Assembly: GCA_964425195.1 (NCBI GenBank)
Contig: CAYRLG010000002.1
Span: 1-64,000 of the forward strand
Source: Desulfamplus sp964425195
GTDB taxonomy: Bacteria > Desulfobacterota > Desulfobacteria > Desulfobacterales > Desulfobacteraceae
Reading direction: 5' to 3'
DNA: 64,000 nucleotides
Numbering within the stretch: the stretch's first letter is position 1; each line of letters opens with the position of its first letter. Positions 8,114 through 17,080 of the stretch are shown piece by piece. The notes under the pieces are model-generated. The model did no database searches. It had not been told where the DNA came from and worked only from the letters and a program-made list of their open reading frames with translations. Both the position numbers and the translations under genes were made by a program.

Positions 8114-9715
8114 ATGATGAAATTAACCGAAGCAACATCACAATTAACAACTACAGATAAAGCCAGTGAATGGGCTACACTTTATTTGGGTAAAAATGTT
8201 ACTATTTCTAATATATCATATCTAATTCAATATGGTAGAATAAAAAAGTATGAGAATAATGGAAGAACATTAGTCAATTTATCTGAATTAAAAGAATATT
8301 ATCAAACACAGGTTGGTACAAAGGAAAAAGAGTGGAAAGAAAATCTTGGTAATGATCTTAATTGGCTGCTATCTTTTGATCAATATAAAGAATCTGAAAG
8401 AACTAAGCATGTTCATAGACTCCACCCATACAAGGGTAAATTTATTCCTCAGTTGGTGGAGTATTTTATCGATGACCATGTTGATGAATTTAAAAACGAT
8501 GTGTTCTTTAGTAAAGGAGATATTATCCTTGATCCATTTTGTGGCAGCGGCACAACGCTTGTGCAGGCAAATGAACTTGGTATAAATGGAGTTGGTATTG
8601 ATATTTCAGCTTTTAATTCATTTATCAGTAATTCAAAACTTTTAAGATATGATCTTGTAGAGCTTACAAAGACCTTAGCTTCTATTACTTTAAGGCTAAA
8701 AGAGTTTCAAAAAAAGTTCAATAATCTTAAATTTGATCAACATATTTTAGAGGAGTTGAAAAAATTCAATGATAGATATTTTCCATCTCCAGATTACAGA
8801 AGATGGGTAAGGCTTAAACAAGTTGATGAGAAAGCCTATGGAGAGGAAAAAGAGAGAATATTTAAAGATATTTACTATCAACTGTTAGATAAATATCAAT
8901 TAACTGTAAAACAAGATAACGGCATATCTTTTATTGATAAATGGTTTTTAGCCCCTGTTAGAAAAGAAATTGATTTTGTCTTTGAACAGGTGAAACAGAT
9001 ACAATCCGTTTCGATCAAAAAAATAGCTGGAATTATATTGAGTAGAACTATCCGTTCATGCAGGGCAACAACACACGCTGACCTTGCAACGCTAATATCT
9101 CCAGTTACAGAGATATATTATTGCAAAAAACATGGGAAAATATGTAAACCTATTTTTTCAATTCTTAGCTGGTGGCAAAGATATAGCAATGATACTATTA
9201 AACGTCTCAAAGAATTTGATAGATTAAGGACAGACACATATCAGTTTTGTTTAACAGGAGATGGCAGAAATATTGATATTTTAGCTCAATTAAAAGCTAA
9301 GTATCGAATCTTAGCAAATCTTGTAGAAAATAAGAAAATTAAAGGTATTTTTTCCAGTCCGCCTTATGTTGGTTTGATTAATTACCACGAACAACATGCA
9401 TATGCTTATGATCTATTTGGATTTGAAAGAAACGATGATTCAGAGATAGGTAATCTATACAAAGGACAGGGTAAAGATGCGAGAGATTCTTATGTTGAAG
9501 GGGTGTCTGAAGTTCTAAATAACTGTAAGAGATATTTAGTTGATGATTATAATATCTTTCTTGTAGCAAATGATAAATGGAATCTTTATCCGAAAATTGC
9601 TGAAAAATCTGATATGATAATTGTAAATCAGTATAAAAGACCAGTTTTGAATAGAGTAGAAAAGGGGCAGGCTGCATATTCTGAAATTATATTTCATCTA
9701 AAATCTAAAAATTAA
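8114..9715 (+). CDS. Type II DNA methyltransferase with SPPY catalytic motif
   Basis: This is a DNA amino-methyltransferase. The conserved blocks come in the order X-I-target recognition-IV: HRLHPYKGKFIPQLVEYF; then DPFCGSGT (about 140-147 from the ATG), with GVGIDIS following; and the catalytic SSPPY (about 414-418) in IFSSPPYVGLINYHEQHAYAYDLFG. SPPY is more typical of N4-cytosine than of adenine enzymes, but this is not decisive. The first ~65 residues look like a small MerR/excisionase-type HTH (VTISNISYLIQYGRIKKYENNGRTLVNLSELKEYY). The frame opens with TTG at 8105; two tandem ATGs at 8114 and 8117 look more likely as starts. The endonuclease gene follows after 12 bp. Confidence 0.88.
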   Translation: MMKLTEATSQLTTTDKASEWATLYLGKNVTISNISYLIQYGRIKKYENNGRTLVNLSELKEYYQTQVGTKEKEWKENLGNDLNWLLSFDQYKESERTKHVHRLHPYKGKFIPQLVEYFIDDHVDEFKNDVFFSKGDIILDPFCGSGTTLVQANELGINGVGIDISAFNSFISNSKLLRYDLVELTKTLASITLRLKEFQKKFNNLKFDQHILEELKKFNDRYFPSPDYRRWVRLKQVDEKAYGEEKERIFKDIYYQLLDKYQLTVKQDNGISFIDKWFLAPVRKEIDFVFEQVKQIQSVSIKKIAGIILSRTIRSCRATTHADLATLISPVTEIYYCKKHGKICKPIFSILSWWQRYSNDTIKRLKEFDRLRTDTYQFCLTGDGRNIDILAQLKAKYRILANLVENKKIKGIFSSPPYVGLINYHEQHAYAYDLFGFERNDDSEIGNLYKGQGKDARDSYVEGVSEVLNNCKRYLVDDYNIFLVANDKWNLYPKIAEKSDMIIVNQYKRPVLNRVEKGQAAYSEIIFHLKSKN

Positions 9716-9727
9716 GAATAGAAAATA

Positions 9728-10510
9728 ATGGCTCTATCAATAAATCAAAAAGATAAAATTATAAATCTTTTATCGAAAAAGATTACAAGCAAGTTATCTT
9801 CATATGGACGAGAAACAACATCAATGCCTTTTCTTGCACGCCTTATACAAGATAATGAGAAAATAGCTGCTTATTCGTTTATCCATTCAATGGCTACAAC
9901 ATTAGGAATGTCTATTTATGAAGATGTATCTGTTATTATTGCCTCTGAAACTTCAGATGAATGTTTTAGAAATTATGGGGTTGGAGGAGCTATTTCAAAA
10001 GAGCAGAAATCGGTAATTGATCGTATTGTCTCTGAACTAAGAAATGGATCAAGAATTGCCAATATTGATACGGAAATAGACGAGGTACTAAAGGCGTCTG
10101 CTTATAATGGAGAATTTCAAAAATCAGGTAATATCTCAGATTTCTATATGAAAAGAGATGGTAAAGAACACTACTTTGAAATAAAAACGGTTAAGCCAAA
10201 TATTGATATATTTGAAAAGAGTAAAACAAAACTTCTTGAATGGGTTGCAAGAAAGAGAACGGCTATTAATGTATTTCTTGCATTCCCATATAATCCATAC
10301 CATCCTAAACCATATTATAGATTTACTGAAGTTGGTATGATGAATCCTCCAAATGATTTTTTAGTTGGCAATGAATATTGGGATTTTATTGGTGGTAAAA
10401 ACACTTTTATAGAGTTACTTGATGTTTTTAACGAAGTTGGTCAGAATTTTAAAGATAAACTTGATAAGAAATTTAAAGATATAGCAAAAGAAAAACTTGA
10501 TTCATACTAA
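9728..10510 (+). CDS. TdeIII/MjaII-like type II restriction endonuclease
   Basis: The 260-residue protein resembles the TdeIII/MjaII family of type II restriction enzymes, whose characterised members cut GGNCC (from memory; a profile search would settle it). Supporting blocks are MPFLARLIQDNEKIAAYSFIHS, TTLGMSIYE and a PD-(D/E)XK core. In the core, Asp138 (SDFYMKRDGK) is followed by Glu151-Ile-Lys153 in HYFEIKTVKPN, then LLEWVARKR. It lies 12 bp after the methylase in the same direction, forming a complete R-M pair. The stop codon falls inside a 10-bp inverted repeat that precedes purF. The gene is markedly AT-rich compared with purF. Confidence 0.82.
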   Translation: MALSINQKDKIINLLSKKITSKLSSYGRETTSMPFLARLIQDNEKIAAYSFIHSMATTLGMSIYEDVSVIIASETSDECFRNYGVGGAISKEQKSVIDRIVSELRNGSRIANIDTEIDEVLKASAYNGEFQKSGNISDFYMKRDGKEHYFEIKTVKPNIDIFEKSKTKLLEWVARKRTAINVFLAFPYNPYHPKPYYRFTEVGMMNPPNDFLVGNEYWDFIGGKNTFIELLDVFNEVGQNFKDKLDKKFKDIAKEKLDSY

Positions 10511-10535
10511 ACTTAATACCTTTTCTAAGTTTAGT
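10506..10535. repeat. 10-bp perfect inverted repeat at the nuclease/purF junction
   Basis: actaaactta (10506-10515) and taagtttagt (10526-10535) form a perfect 10-bp stem with a 10-nt loop. The left arm contains the nuclease stop codon and the right arm ends one base before an ATG in the purF frame. No T-run follows, so it is not a standard terminator. It could be an operator, an mRNA structure shielding the purF start, or a weak transcription attenuator. Confidence 0.6.
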
Positions 10536-10556
10536 ATGGCTAAAATGGAAAATACA

Positions 10557-11975
10557 ATGATTGATAACAACATACCTAAAGAAGAGTGCGGTGTTTTTGG
10601 GATATACAGACACCCAGAGGCTGCCCAGCTGACCTATTTTGGACTTTATGCACTTCAGCACAGAGGGCAGGAGAGCGCCGGGATTTCAGTTGCAAGAGAT
10701 AAGGATAAAATTTTTTCCCACAAAGGCATGGGGCTTGTCCATGACATATTTGAGATGGACGATTTAAAAAAGATAGAGGGAGGCGGAGGCAGTGCAATCG
10801 GTCATGTCCGATATTCGACAACTGGAGACTCAAACCTTACCAATGCCCAGCCGTTTGTGGTGCAGCACAGAGGCAGAGCTTATGCAGTTGCACACAACGG
10901 CAATTTAGTTAATGCTCATATCTTAAAAAACGAGCTTGAAGAGACTGGCTCAATTTTTCAGACCACAATGGACAGCGAGGTGTTTTTACATCTGTTCATT
11001 AAAAACTTAAAGCAGGGAAATGTAATCCAAGCTATTCAAAAGGCAGTTGCAAAGATTGAGGGTGCTTACTCTTTTGTTATTCTAACCTGCAAAGGAGAGG
11101 TGATCGGGGTAAAAGACCCGCATGGATTCCGTCCTCTGGCGTTAGGCAAACTTAACGGGCATTATGTGCTTGCGTCAGAAACCTGTGCATTTGATTTGGT
11201 TCAAGCTGAGTTTGTTCGTGAACTTGACCCTGGTGAGATTGTGATAATCAATGAAGATGGCGCCCAAAGCATTAAGCCTGAAAATCCTCCTGATAAACGC
11301 TCTCTTTGCATATTTGAGTATATCTACTTTGCAAGACCAGACAGTACAATCTGCGGAAAAAATGTCTATCAGATGAGAAAGGCACTTGGCCGCCAGCTTG
11401 CACGAGAATCTCATGTTGATGCAGATTTTGTCATGCCGTTTCCAGATTCTGGCAACTACTCTGCAATTGGATATGCAGAGGAGTCCGGCATTCCGTTTGA
11501 GATGGCAATGATAAGAAACCACTATGTTGGAAGAAGTTTTATCCAGCCGACCCAGCACATGAGAGATTTTGCAGTAAGAGTAAAGCTCAATCCAGTAAGA
11601 GAGCTTATAAGAGGCAAAGAGCTTATAATTATTGAAGATTCTATAATCCGCGGCACAACTGCACGGACAAGGGTTCAAGCATTGCGTGATCTTGGTGCAA
11701 AAAAGGTCCACATGCGGATAAGCTGCCCGCCCCATCGTTTTCCATGCTATTACGGCATTGATTTTTCGACAAAAGGAGAGCTTGTAGCTGCAACTAAAAC
11801 AGAAGAGGAGCTTACCCATTTCTTAGGATTAGATACGCTCCACTATCTCTCAATTGAAGGAATGCTTGAGGCAAGCGGTGTTGAAAATCCTGCAAATAAC
11901 TTTTGCAAGGCGTGCTTTGACGGCTCATATCCAGTTGCATTTGACCCGAATCTTTCAAAAAAGTGTATGGGATAA
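10557..11975 (+). CDS. purF: Amidophosphoribosyltransferase
   Basis: PurF catalyses the first committed step of purine synthesis, PRPP plus glutamine to 5-phosphoribosylamine. The N-terminal nucleophile hydrolase domain starts with a short propeptide ending in EEC. Starting at ATG 10557 places the catalytic Cys at position 11, much as in the Bacillus-type enzyme; in-frame ATGs at 10536 and 10545 are alternatives. GHVRYSTTG and AHNGNLVNA follow. The PRTase domain has the PRPP loop IIIEDSIIRGTTA. Cysteines in CPPHRFPCYYG and the C-terminal FCKACFDGSYP fit the [4Fe-4S]-containing, processed class. Length is 472 residues from this start. The gene continues into a radical SAM gene 9 bp downstream. 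Confidence 0.97.
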   Translation: MIDNNIPKEECGVFGIYRHPEAAQLTYFGLYALQHRGQESAGISVARDKDKIFSHKGMGLVHDIFEMDDLKKIEGGGGSAIGHVRYSTTGDSNLTNAQPFVVQHRGRAYAVAHNGNLVNAHILKNELEETGSIFQTTMDSEVFLHLFIKNLKQGNVIQAIQKAVAKIEGAYSFVILTCKGEVIGVKDPHGFRPLALGKLNGHYVLASETCAFDLVQAEFVRELDPGEIVIINEDGAQSIKPENPPDKRSLCIFEYIYFARPDSTICGKNVYQMRKALGRQLARESHVDADFVMPFPDSGNYSAIGYAEESGIPFEMAMIRNHYVGRSFIQPTQHMRDFAVRVKLNPVRELIRGKELIIIEDSIIRGTTARTRVQALRDLGAKKVHMRISCPPHRFPCYYGIDFSTKGELVAATKTEEELTHFLGLDTLHYLSIEGMLEASGVENPANNFCKACFDGSYPVAFDPNLSKKCMG

Positions 11976-11984
11976 AATAGTAGA

Positions 11985-13133
11985 ATGCAAAAAAACACAG
12001 TCGCATTTTCAAAAAACTCATCAAACTTATTTTTTCATATTTTGACAAAGTGCAACTTATCCTGCCGCCACTGCTACATAAATCCAGAGCAGCATGGTAC
12101 AAACACGCTAAATATTGATACGATAAAAGATTGGCTCTATCGGTTTGCTCAATTTTCTAAAAAATCTGAAGAGATTAATGTGATCTTTTTGGGTGGAGAA
12201 CCAACGCTTCACCCAGATTTATCTATTGCAGTGAAAGAGGCAAGGAAACTTGGATTTAAATCAATCACCATTGATACAAACGGCTACCTTTTCCACAATA
12301 TACTTGATAAAATTACACCAGATGATGTTGATTTCATAAGTTTTTCCTTAGATGGAGCAACTGAACATACCAACGATTTTATAAGAGGAAAAGGCAGCTA
12401 CCAAACTGTTTTATCTGGTATAAAAAGGGCGGTTGATTTAGGTTTTTCCACTTCAATGATCTATACGGTAAGTGCTGATAATCTGCATGAGCTTGAACTT
12501 ATGCCGGATTTTCTTAAATCTCTTTTAGGCAGCGGTGCTGGAATTAAGCGTTTTTTTATACAGGTTATTGGTATCCGCGGCTCATCAGCAGATAAAAGTA
12601 AAACCAGCACTGACCAATATGAAAAAACTAAAGCACGAGACAAAAAAATAGAAAATAGCAATCGTCAAGTATCAAGAGAATCATGGCTTCAAATAGTGCC
12701 AAAGGTTGCTCAAAAAATAGCAGAATTTGGGATTACGGTAACATATCCTAAAGTTTTTCTTGAAGATGGGGAAAAATTTGAGTGTGCAGGTGTTGTTGCA
12801 GACAACTACTTTATATTCCCTAATGGCAGAGTCTATCGCTGCCCTTTGTGTGAAGATTATCCGCTTCACAGCTTATATATAACACCTCAAGAAATTAACG
12901 CCAAAGAGCTTGATAATAAGAGAAGTAATAATGGAGTTGCTAAAACAGAATACTCTATATTGGCAACTCCAAAAATTAATGAGAGCGATCTTTTTGAGCT
13001 TAACGTTCCTGAAGGGTGCGTGATGAATAAACTTATACAGCCCGGAAATTTAGAGTATGACCCTGATGGACCTCCATGTTATAGAGTCGCTTGCTGTATG
13101 CTAAAAGAGGAGCTGATGAACAACTCTTGCTAA
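11985..13133 (+). CDS. Radical SAM protein, SPASM-like
   Basis: This is a radical S-adenosylmethionine enzyme of unknown substrate. Cys23, Cys27 and Cys30 in TKCNLSCRHCYINPE bind the catalytic [4Fe-4S] cluster. FLGGEPTLHPDL and FSLDGATEHTNDFIRG are further family blocks. The C-terminal part has several Cys (FECAGVVADNYFIFPNGRVYRCPLCEDYP; GCVMNKL; PPCYRVACCM), suggesting an auxiliary cluster. A hydrophilic stretch at about 195-225 (SSADKSKTSTDQYEKTKARDKK) looks like an inserted loop. It starts 9 bp after purF and is probably cotranscribed. Its last 33 bp overlap the 3' end of the convergent histidine kinase. Confidence 0.85.
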   Translation: MQKNTVAFSKNSSNLFFHILTKCNLSCRHCYINPEQHGTNTLNIDTIKDWLYRFAQFSKKSEEINVIFLGGEPTLHPDLSIAVKEARKLGFKSITIDTNGYLFHNILDKITPDDVDFISFSLDGATEHTNDFIRGKGSYQTVLSGIKRAVDLGFSTSMIYTVSADNLHELELMPDFLKSLLGSGAGIKRFFIQVIGIRGSSADKSKTSTDQYEKTKARDKKIENSNRQVSRESWLQIVPKVAQKIAEFGITVTYPKVFLEDGEKFECAGVVADNYFIFPNGRVYRCPLCEDYPLHSLYITPQEINAKELDNKRSNNGVAKTEYSILATPKINESDLFELNVPEGCVMNKLIQPGNLEYDPDGPPCYRVACCMLKEELMNNSC

Positions 13134-15482
13134 TTGCTCTATTGAATATGGCTTTTTTAGGTATGCTGAAACTCCCATCTGACAAGCTCTTTTTACATCT
13201 TCGCTTTCAGCATAACCACTTGCAATAATAGCTTTTTGGAGAGGGTTGAGCTTAATAATCTGCTCATAAGTTTCACGCCCATTTATTCCCGGAGACATTA
13301 TCATATCAAGTAGTACCATATCTACATGATCTGTTTTTATATATTCCACTGCCTTTTCACCCGACTCCACCCCAATTGCTTCATAATTTAAAATAGTTAG
13401 CATACGGGTGGCAAGATCAATTTGGTGAGGTTCATCATCAACAACAAGAATCTTCTCTCCATTACCCTTTAAAAGCTCAAGTTCTGCTTTATCTCCATTT
13501 TTATCAAGGCTTTCAATCATATTGTATGGAATAGTATCAGTAAAAGATGGAAAATAGAGATTAAATGAGGTTCCATTACTGTCGCTTTTTACAGTAATAG
13601 CTCCATTGTGATCTTGAACAGTATTCCATACAACAGTGAGACCAAGTCCTGTTCCGCTTTTACCCATAACTTTTCTGGTGTAAAAAGGCTCGAAAATATG
13701 TTTTATGTCTGTATAAGAGATACCTTCACCTGTATCTGTGATATTGAGCAGAACATATCTTCCCTCACATAAACCATGCTCTTTGGATTTATTTTGGTCA
13801 ATATACTCATTACGGGTAGATATTGTTACTGAACCTGAATTATGGATTGCTTCCGAGGCATTCATTACAAGATTCATTATTAATTTTCTGATATGAATTG
13901 CCGAACACGATATATAGTCAAGCTCTGGATCGCAGTTTAAGTTGTATATAATATCAAAATTTGATTCCTGTAATTTCTGAAATTCTGGAGAGTTGATATA
14001 TTGCTCAACCATTTTGTTGATATTTTCAACAGTTCTGTTGCTTGCTGCACCTCTTGCAAGAGTGAGAAGATCAGCTACAACTGCGGCTGCCCTATATCCT
14101 GACTCCATAATGGCTTTTAGGGGCAGCTCAATTTGACTCCCCTTTGGAATCTGCATTAAAATAATTTCTGGATAACCTATAATAGCAGAGAGAATATTGT
14201 TGAGATCATGTGCAACACCAGATGCAAGCACTCCTACTGCCTCCATTTTTTCTGCTCTGTGCAATCTTTTTTGACTATCAGCAAGCTCCTCTGTTCTTAG
14301 CTGTACCTCCTGTTCAAGATTGTTTACAAGGGACTCAATTCTGATAGCCATTAAATCAAACGTATGGGTAAGTTGACTAATTTCATCCTCTTCAACTCCT
14401 TCTGTAGATACATCTTTATCTTGAGATCTAAACTTTGCTGCCATATCGGTCAAAGCTATAACTCTTTTTGTAATACTGATATTTAATAGGTTAAAAATAA
14501 GTATAGCAAAGCCAATACCTATAAATGTCACGAAAATTATAACTGCTATTGCCCAAAAATATGCACGGTTAATCCCATCTCTTGAGCTTTTTACCTCTTC
14601 ATTGGCAAGCGTGATGAGAGATTTAGATATTGGTGCAACTGAGTTTGCTTGAATGGCAAAATCATTTAATTTGCCTTTAATCTCTACATCAACTTTAAGT
14701 ATCTCTTCAGCTATTTTAATCCATTGCTCTAACAGAAACTCTATCTTCTGATTTTGAAATAAGTTGATATGGATAGATTTTTTTATCTCTTGTTTAAATT
14801 TAAAAGCCTCATTAAATGCCGATTGCATTAAAAATCGTTGACGACTAATTCTGTATTTAAGACTCATAATACCCATCATTAAAGAGAACTCTTTAAGACG
14901 AGGCTCTTTATCATCTATTTCTGATAATAGCTTATCAAAGCAGTTGTCAAGACGAGCTTCTAACCCTTTTTGAGGCATAAAAAGTTTTGTAGCTAAATTT
15001 ACAGATTCAAGTGAAGTATCTGCAAAACGATTTGCAAAAGATAGATATAAAGTTAAATTAATTTGGGAGTTTATAGCTATATGGGAAGTTTTAAATCTAT
15101 CAAGATCAGGAGATGATAGTTTCTGTTTTAGCAAAGAGCTTGTCTCTATAACATCTTTAACCTGTTGAAGAGATGGTTCAATATAAATTTTATGTGCTTC
15201 TTCAAAGCCAATTAAAGGATATCTAAGGAAAAAAGAGTTATGAAGTCGTCTTGATCTCTCCATTCCTCTGTCCATCTCAAGAACTAATCGTTGTATATCA
15301 TTGCTTAACTCAATAGAACGCTCTGCATTATATACAGCGTTTAATGCAAAGTAACCTGTTGCAGCTACAATAATAATCAAAGCCAATAAAAGTCCAAAAG
15401 CAGTGCCAAATTTGTAAGAGATATTTGTTTTATTCCAGAGTGATTTGGCTTTTAAGCAGCGACTTAGCTTATTAGAAATCAT
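13101..15482 (-). CDS. Membrane hybrid histidine kinase with C-terminal receiver
   Basis: The 793 residues contain TM1 (about 26-48), a long mostly helical periplasmic domain (49-310), TM2 (311-335), HAMP (336-392), a coiled coil, and HisKA with phospho-acceptor His425 (GVAHDLNNILSAIIGYPE). An HATPase follows with N box NLVMNASEAI, G1 DTGEGI and G2 GTGLGLTVVWN. The C-terminal receiver has VVDDEPHQ and phospho-acceptor Asp726 (VLLDMIM). It is transcribed 24 bp after a periplasmic binding lipoprotein gene, so the lipoprotein may present ligand to its sensor domain (inference). No DNA-binding regulator is adjacent, so output must pass to another protein. The 3' end overlaps the convergent radical SAM gene. 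Confidence 0.92.
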   Translation of the reverse strand: MISNKLSRCLKAKSLWNKTNISYKFGTAFGLLLALIIIVAATGYFALNAVYNAERSIELSNDIQRLVLEMDRGMERSRRLHNSFFLRYPLIGFEEAHKIYIEPSLQQVKDVIETSSLLKQKLSSPDLDRFKTSHIAINSQINLTLYLSFANRFADTSLESVNLATKLFMPQKGLEARLDNCFDKLLSEIDDKEPRLKEFSLMMGIMSLKYRISRQRFLMQSAFNEAFKFKQEIKKSIHINLFQNQKIEFLLEQWIKIAEEILKVDVEIKGKLNDFAIQANSVAPISKSLITLANEEVKSSRDGINRAYFWAIAVIIFVTFIGIGFAILIFNLLNISITKRVIALTDMAAKFRSQDKDVSTEGVEEDEISQLTHTFDLMAIRIESLVNNLEQEVQLRTEELADSQKRLHRAEKMEAVGVLASGVAHDLNNILSAIIGYPEIILMQIPKGSQIELPLKAIMESGYRAAAVVADLLTLARGAASNRTVENINKMVEQYINSPEFQKLQESNFDIIYNLNCDPELDYISCSAIHIRKLIMNLVMNASEAIHNSGSVTISTRNEYIDQNKSKEHGLCEGRYVLLNITDTGEGISYTDIKHIFEPFYTRKVMGKSGTGLGLTVVWNTVQDHNGAITVKSDSNGTSFNLYFPSFTDTIPYNMIESLDKNGDKAELELLKGNGEKILVVDDEPHQIDLATRMLTILNYEAIGVESGEKAVEYIKTDHVDMVLLDMIMSPGINGRETYEQIIKLNPLQKAIIASGYAESEDVKRACQMGVSAYLKKPYSIEQLARVVHQLLF

Positions 15483-15506
15483 AGAATTATCTCTTTAAAT
15501 TGATAA

Positions 15507-16799
15507 TTATAAATCGTTTTCATAATAACAGCTACTGTAACAAAATACTACATTAGATAAAAGAGCTTTTACTCCACCATCAGGGTTATCTAATCTCATC
15601 ACATTAAATATAGGAGTGGCACAATCTCCAAAGATATCGCAATTAAGGGTTCCACTGACTCCTTGAATCTCTTTTGTATGATAAAGAGCATCTCTTAAAG
15701 CCTGCCTTCCAAGTCTTAAACTCCCATTTTTTTCTACTACTGATGCACTCTCAATAGCCTTAAACAGCAAGATTGCAGCATCAAATGCAGATAGATAGTA
15801 GCTTGTAAAAGGAGGAGAACCATATTTTTTTGTATAAATGTCAGCAAGCTGTTCCCCTCCAACTCCTTTTGAATATGAAGGACCAACAAAGTACATACCT
15901 TTTGCAGAATCTTTAACGCTTCTGATAAATGAGTTCTCAATCAACGCTCCATCACTCATCATAATGATTTTTTCCATACCAGCCATCTTTTTAGCCTGAA
16001 TCAGAAGATGATTACCTTCGGGCTGAAACAGTGGAAAAAATATAAGTTCTGCACCAGAGAGCTTAACAGCCTCTATAACTGGCTGCATCTGTTTATCCCC
16101 TTTATTGATTGAGGTATCAAGTACTACTTCTCCGCCAAGTTGTTTAAACTGCTCTATAAATCCATTTGTAAGACCAGTAGTGTATATATCTCCATCATTT
16201 ATTGTTGCAGCTTTTTTAATTTTAAGTTCACGCCATGCAAACATAGCAGCAGTTTTACCAGAATACTCTTCATTAGCAGCAGTTCTAAAGTAGCCTGGTT
16301 GCCAGTAAGCCGCTCTTTTCCCACTCACAGAAGTTAAAAATGGAGCGCTGTTGTTGCCTGAGATCATGGTAAGACCAGCTCTGCTTATAATCTTTGATGC
16401 AGTGGCTGCTGCACTTGAGCAAGTAGTTCCAAAGATTGCAACAATTTGCGGATCAGCAATCACTTTTAATGCAGCGTTAGCTCCACCTTCAGGAGTACAT
16501 CCTGTATCTTCAATTTGGAGTTCAATAGGGTGGTTAGTTATCTTACTATTCCATCTATCCATAGCAAGTTCAAGTCCACGTATCTGTTCTTGTCCTAAAG
16601 GGGCAACATCTCCAGTCAATGCTTGAAGCACAGCTATTTTGAATGGTTCACCTTTATTAAGATAAATGCAACCTATAGCATCTGTGCATTCAGATTTTTT
16701 AATATCAGAAGTATCGATTTTATCACAGCCTGTAAATGAGAGAAGAAGGTATAGAGCATATATACAAAAATATATATTTTGAGGCATTAATTTTAACAT
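15507..16799 (-). CDS. LivK-type periplasmic ligand-binding lipoprotein
   Basis: This is a substrate-binding protein of the branched-chain amino acid/amide type (Peripla_BP_6). The N-terminus is a lipoprotein signal peptide with lipobox LSFTGC (Cys25). The mature part begins with IAVLQALTGDVAPLGQEQIRGLELAMDRWN and includes DPQIVAIFGTTCSSAAATAS and SGNNSAPFLT, typical of the fold. The length of 430 residues is normal. No permease or ATPase genes of a Liv transporter are nearby. Instead the gene is immediately followed (24 bp) by a membrane hybrid kinase, suggesting a sensing rather than a transport role. Confidence 0.9.
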   Translation of the reverse strand: MLKLMPQNIYFCIYALYLLLSFTGCDKIDTSDIKKSECTDAIGCIYLNKGEPFKIAVLQALTGDVAPLGQEQIRGLELAMDRWNSKITNHPIELQIEDTGCTPEGGANAALKVIADPQIVAIFGTTCSSAAATASKIISRAGLTMISGNNSAPFLTSVSGKRAAYWQPGYFRTAANEEYSGKTAAMFAWRELKIKKAATINDGDIYTTGLTNGFIEQFKQLGGEVVLDTSINKGDKQMQPVIEAVKLSGAELIFFPLFQPEGNHLLIQAKKMAGMEKIIMMSDGALIENSFIRSVKDSAKGMYFVGPSYSKGVGGEQLADIYTKKYGSPPFTSYYLSAFDAAILLFKAIESASVVEKNGSLRLGRQALRDALYHTKEIQGVSGTLNCDIFGDCATPIFNVMRLDNPDGGVKALLSNVVFCYSSCYYENDL

Positions 16800-17023
16800 T
16801 GTTTTCTCCGTACGAGATAGTGGGGATAGCTACGTTTTTGATGTAAGTTTCATATCCGTAACAGAACCTAACTAATTTGACAAGTTTATTATTTATGTTG
16901 CTTTAAGATGTTCAAATATTGCTTGAGAGAAAATAATCTGTTTGGTAGTAATAAACCCCTAATTTTACGTGGCAAGCAATATATACAAGGTGGCATTATG
17001 ATGGTATAGAGGCATCTATATAG

Positions 17024-17055
17024 TAGATACGTACACAGATTACTATACGTATCTA
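17024..17055. promoter_or_regulatory. 10-bp inverted repeat in the pnp leader, candidate operator
   Basis: tagatacgta (17024-17033) and tacgtatcta (17046-17055) are perfect reverse complements separated by 12 bp. They lie about 25 bp before the ATG of the nucleoside phosphorylase gene. The 281-bp region between the divergent lipoprotein and phosphorylase genes otherwise shows no coding potential. The dyad could bind a dimeric regulator or form a leader hairpin. Confidence 0.4.
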
Positions 17056-17080
17056 AGGTTTAAATTATGGAGATATATAA

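Noticed and set aside
11175..11819. 214-codon minus-strand ORF within purF
   Set aside because: It lies fully inside the secure purF coding sequence, is Cys/Tyr/Ile-rich and resembles no family; a shadow frame.
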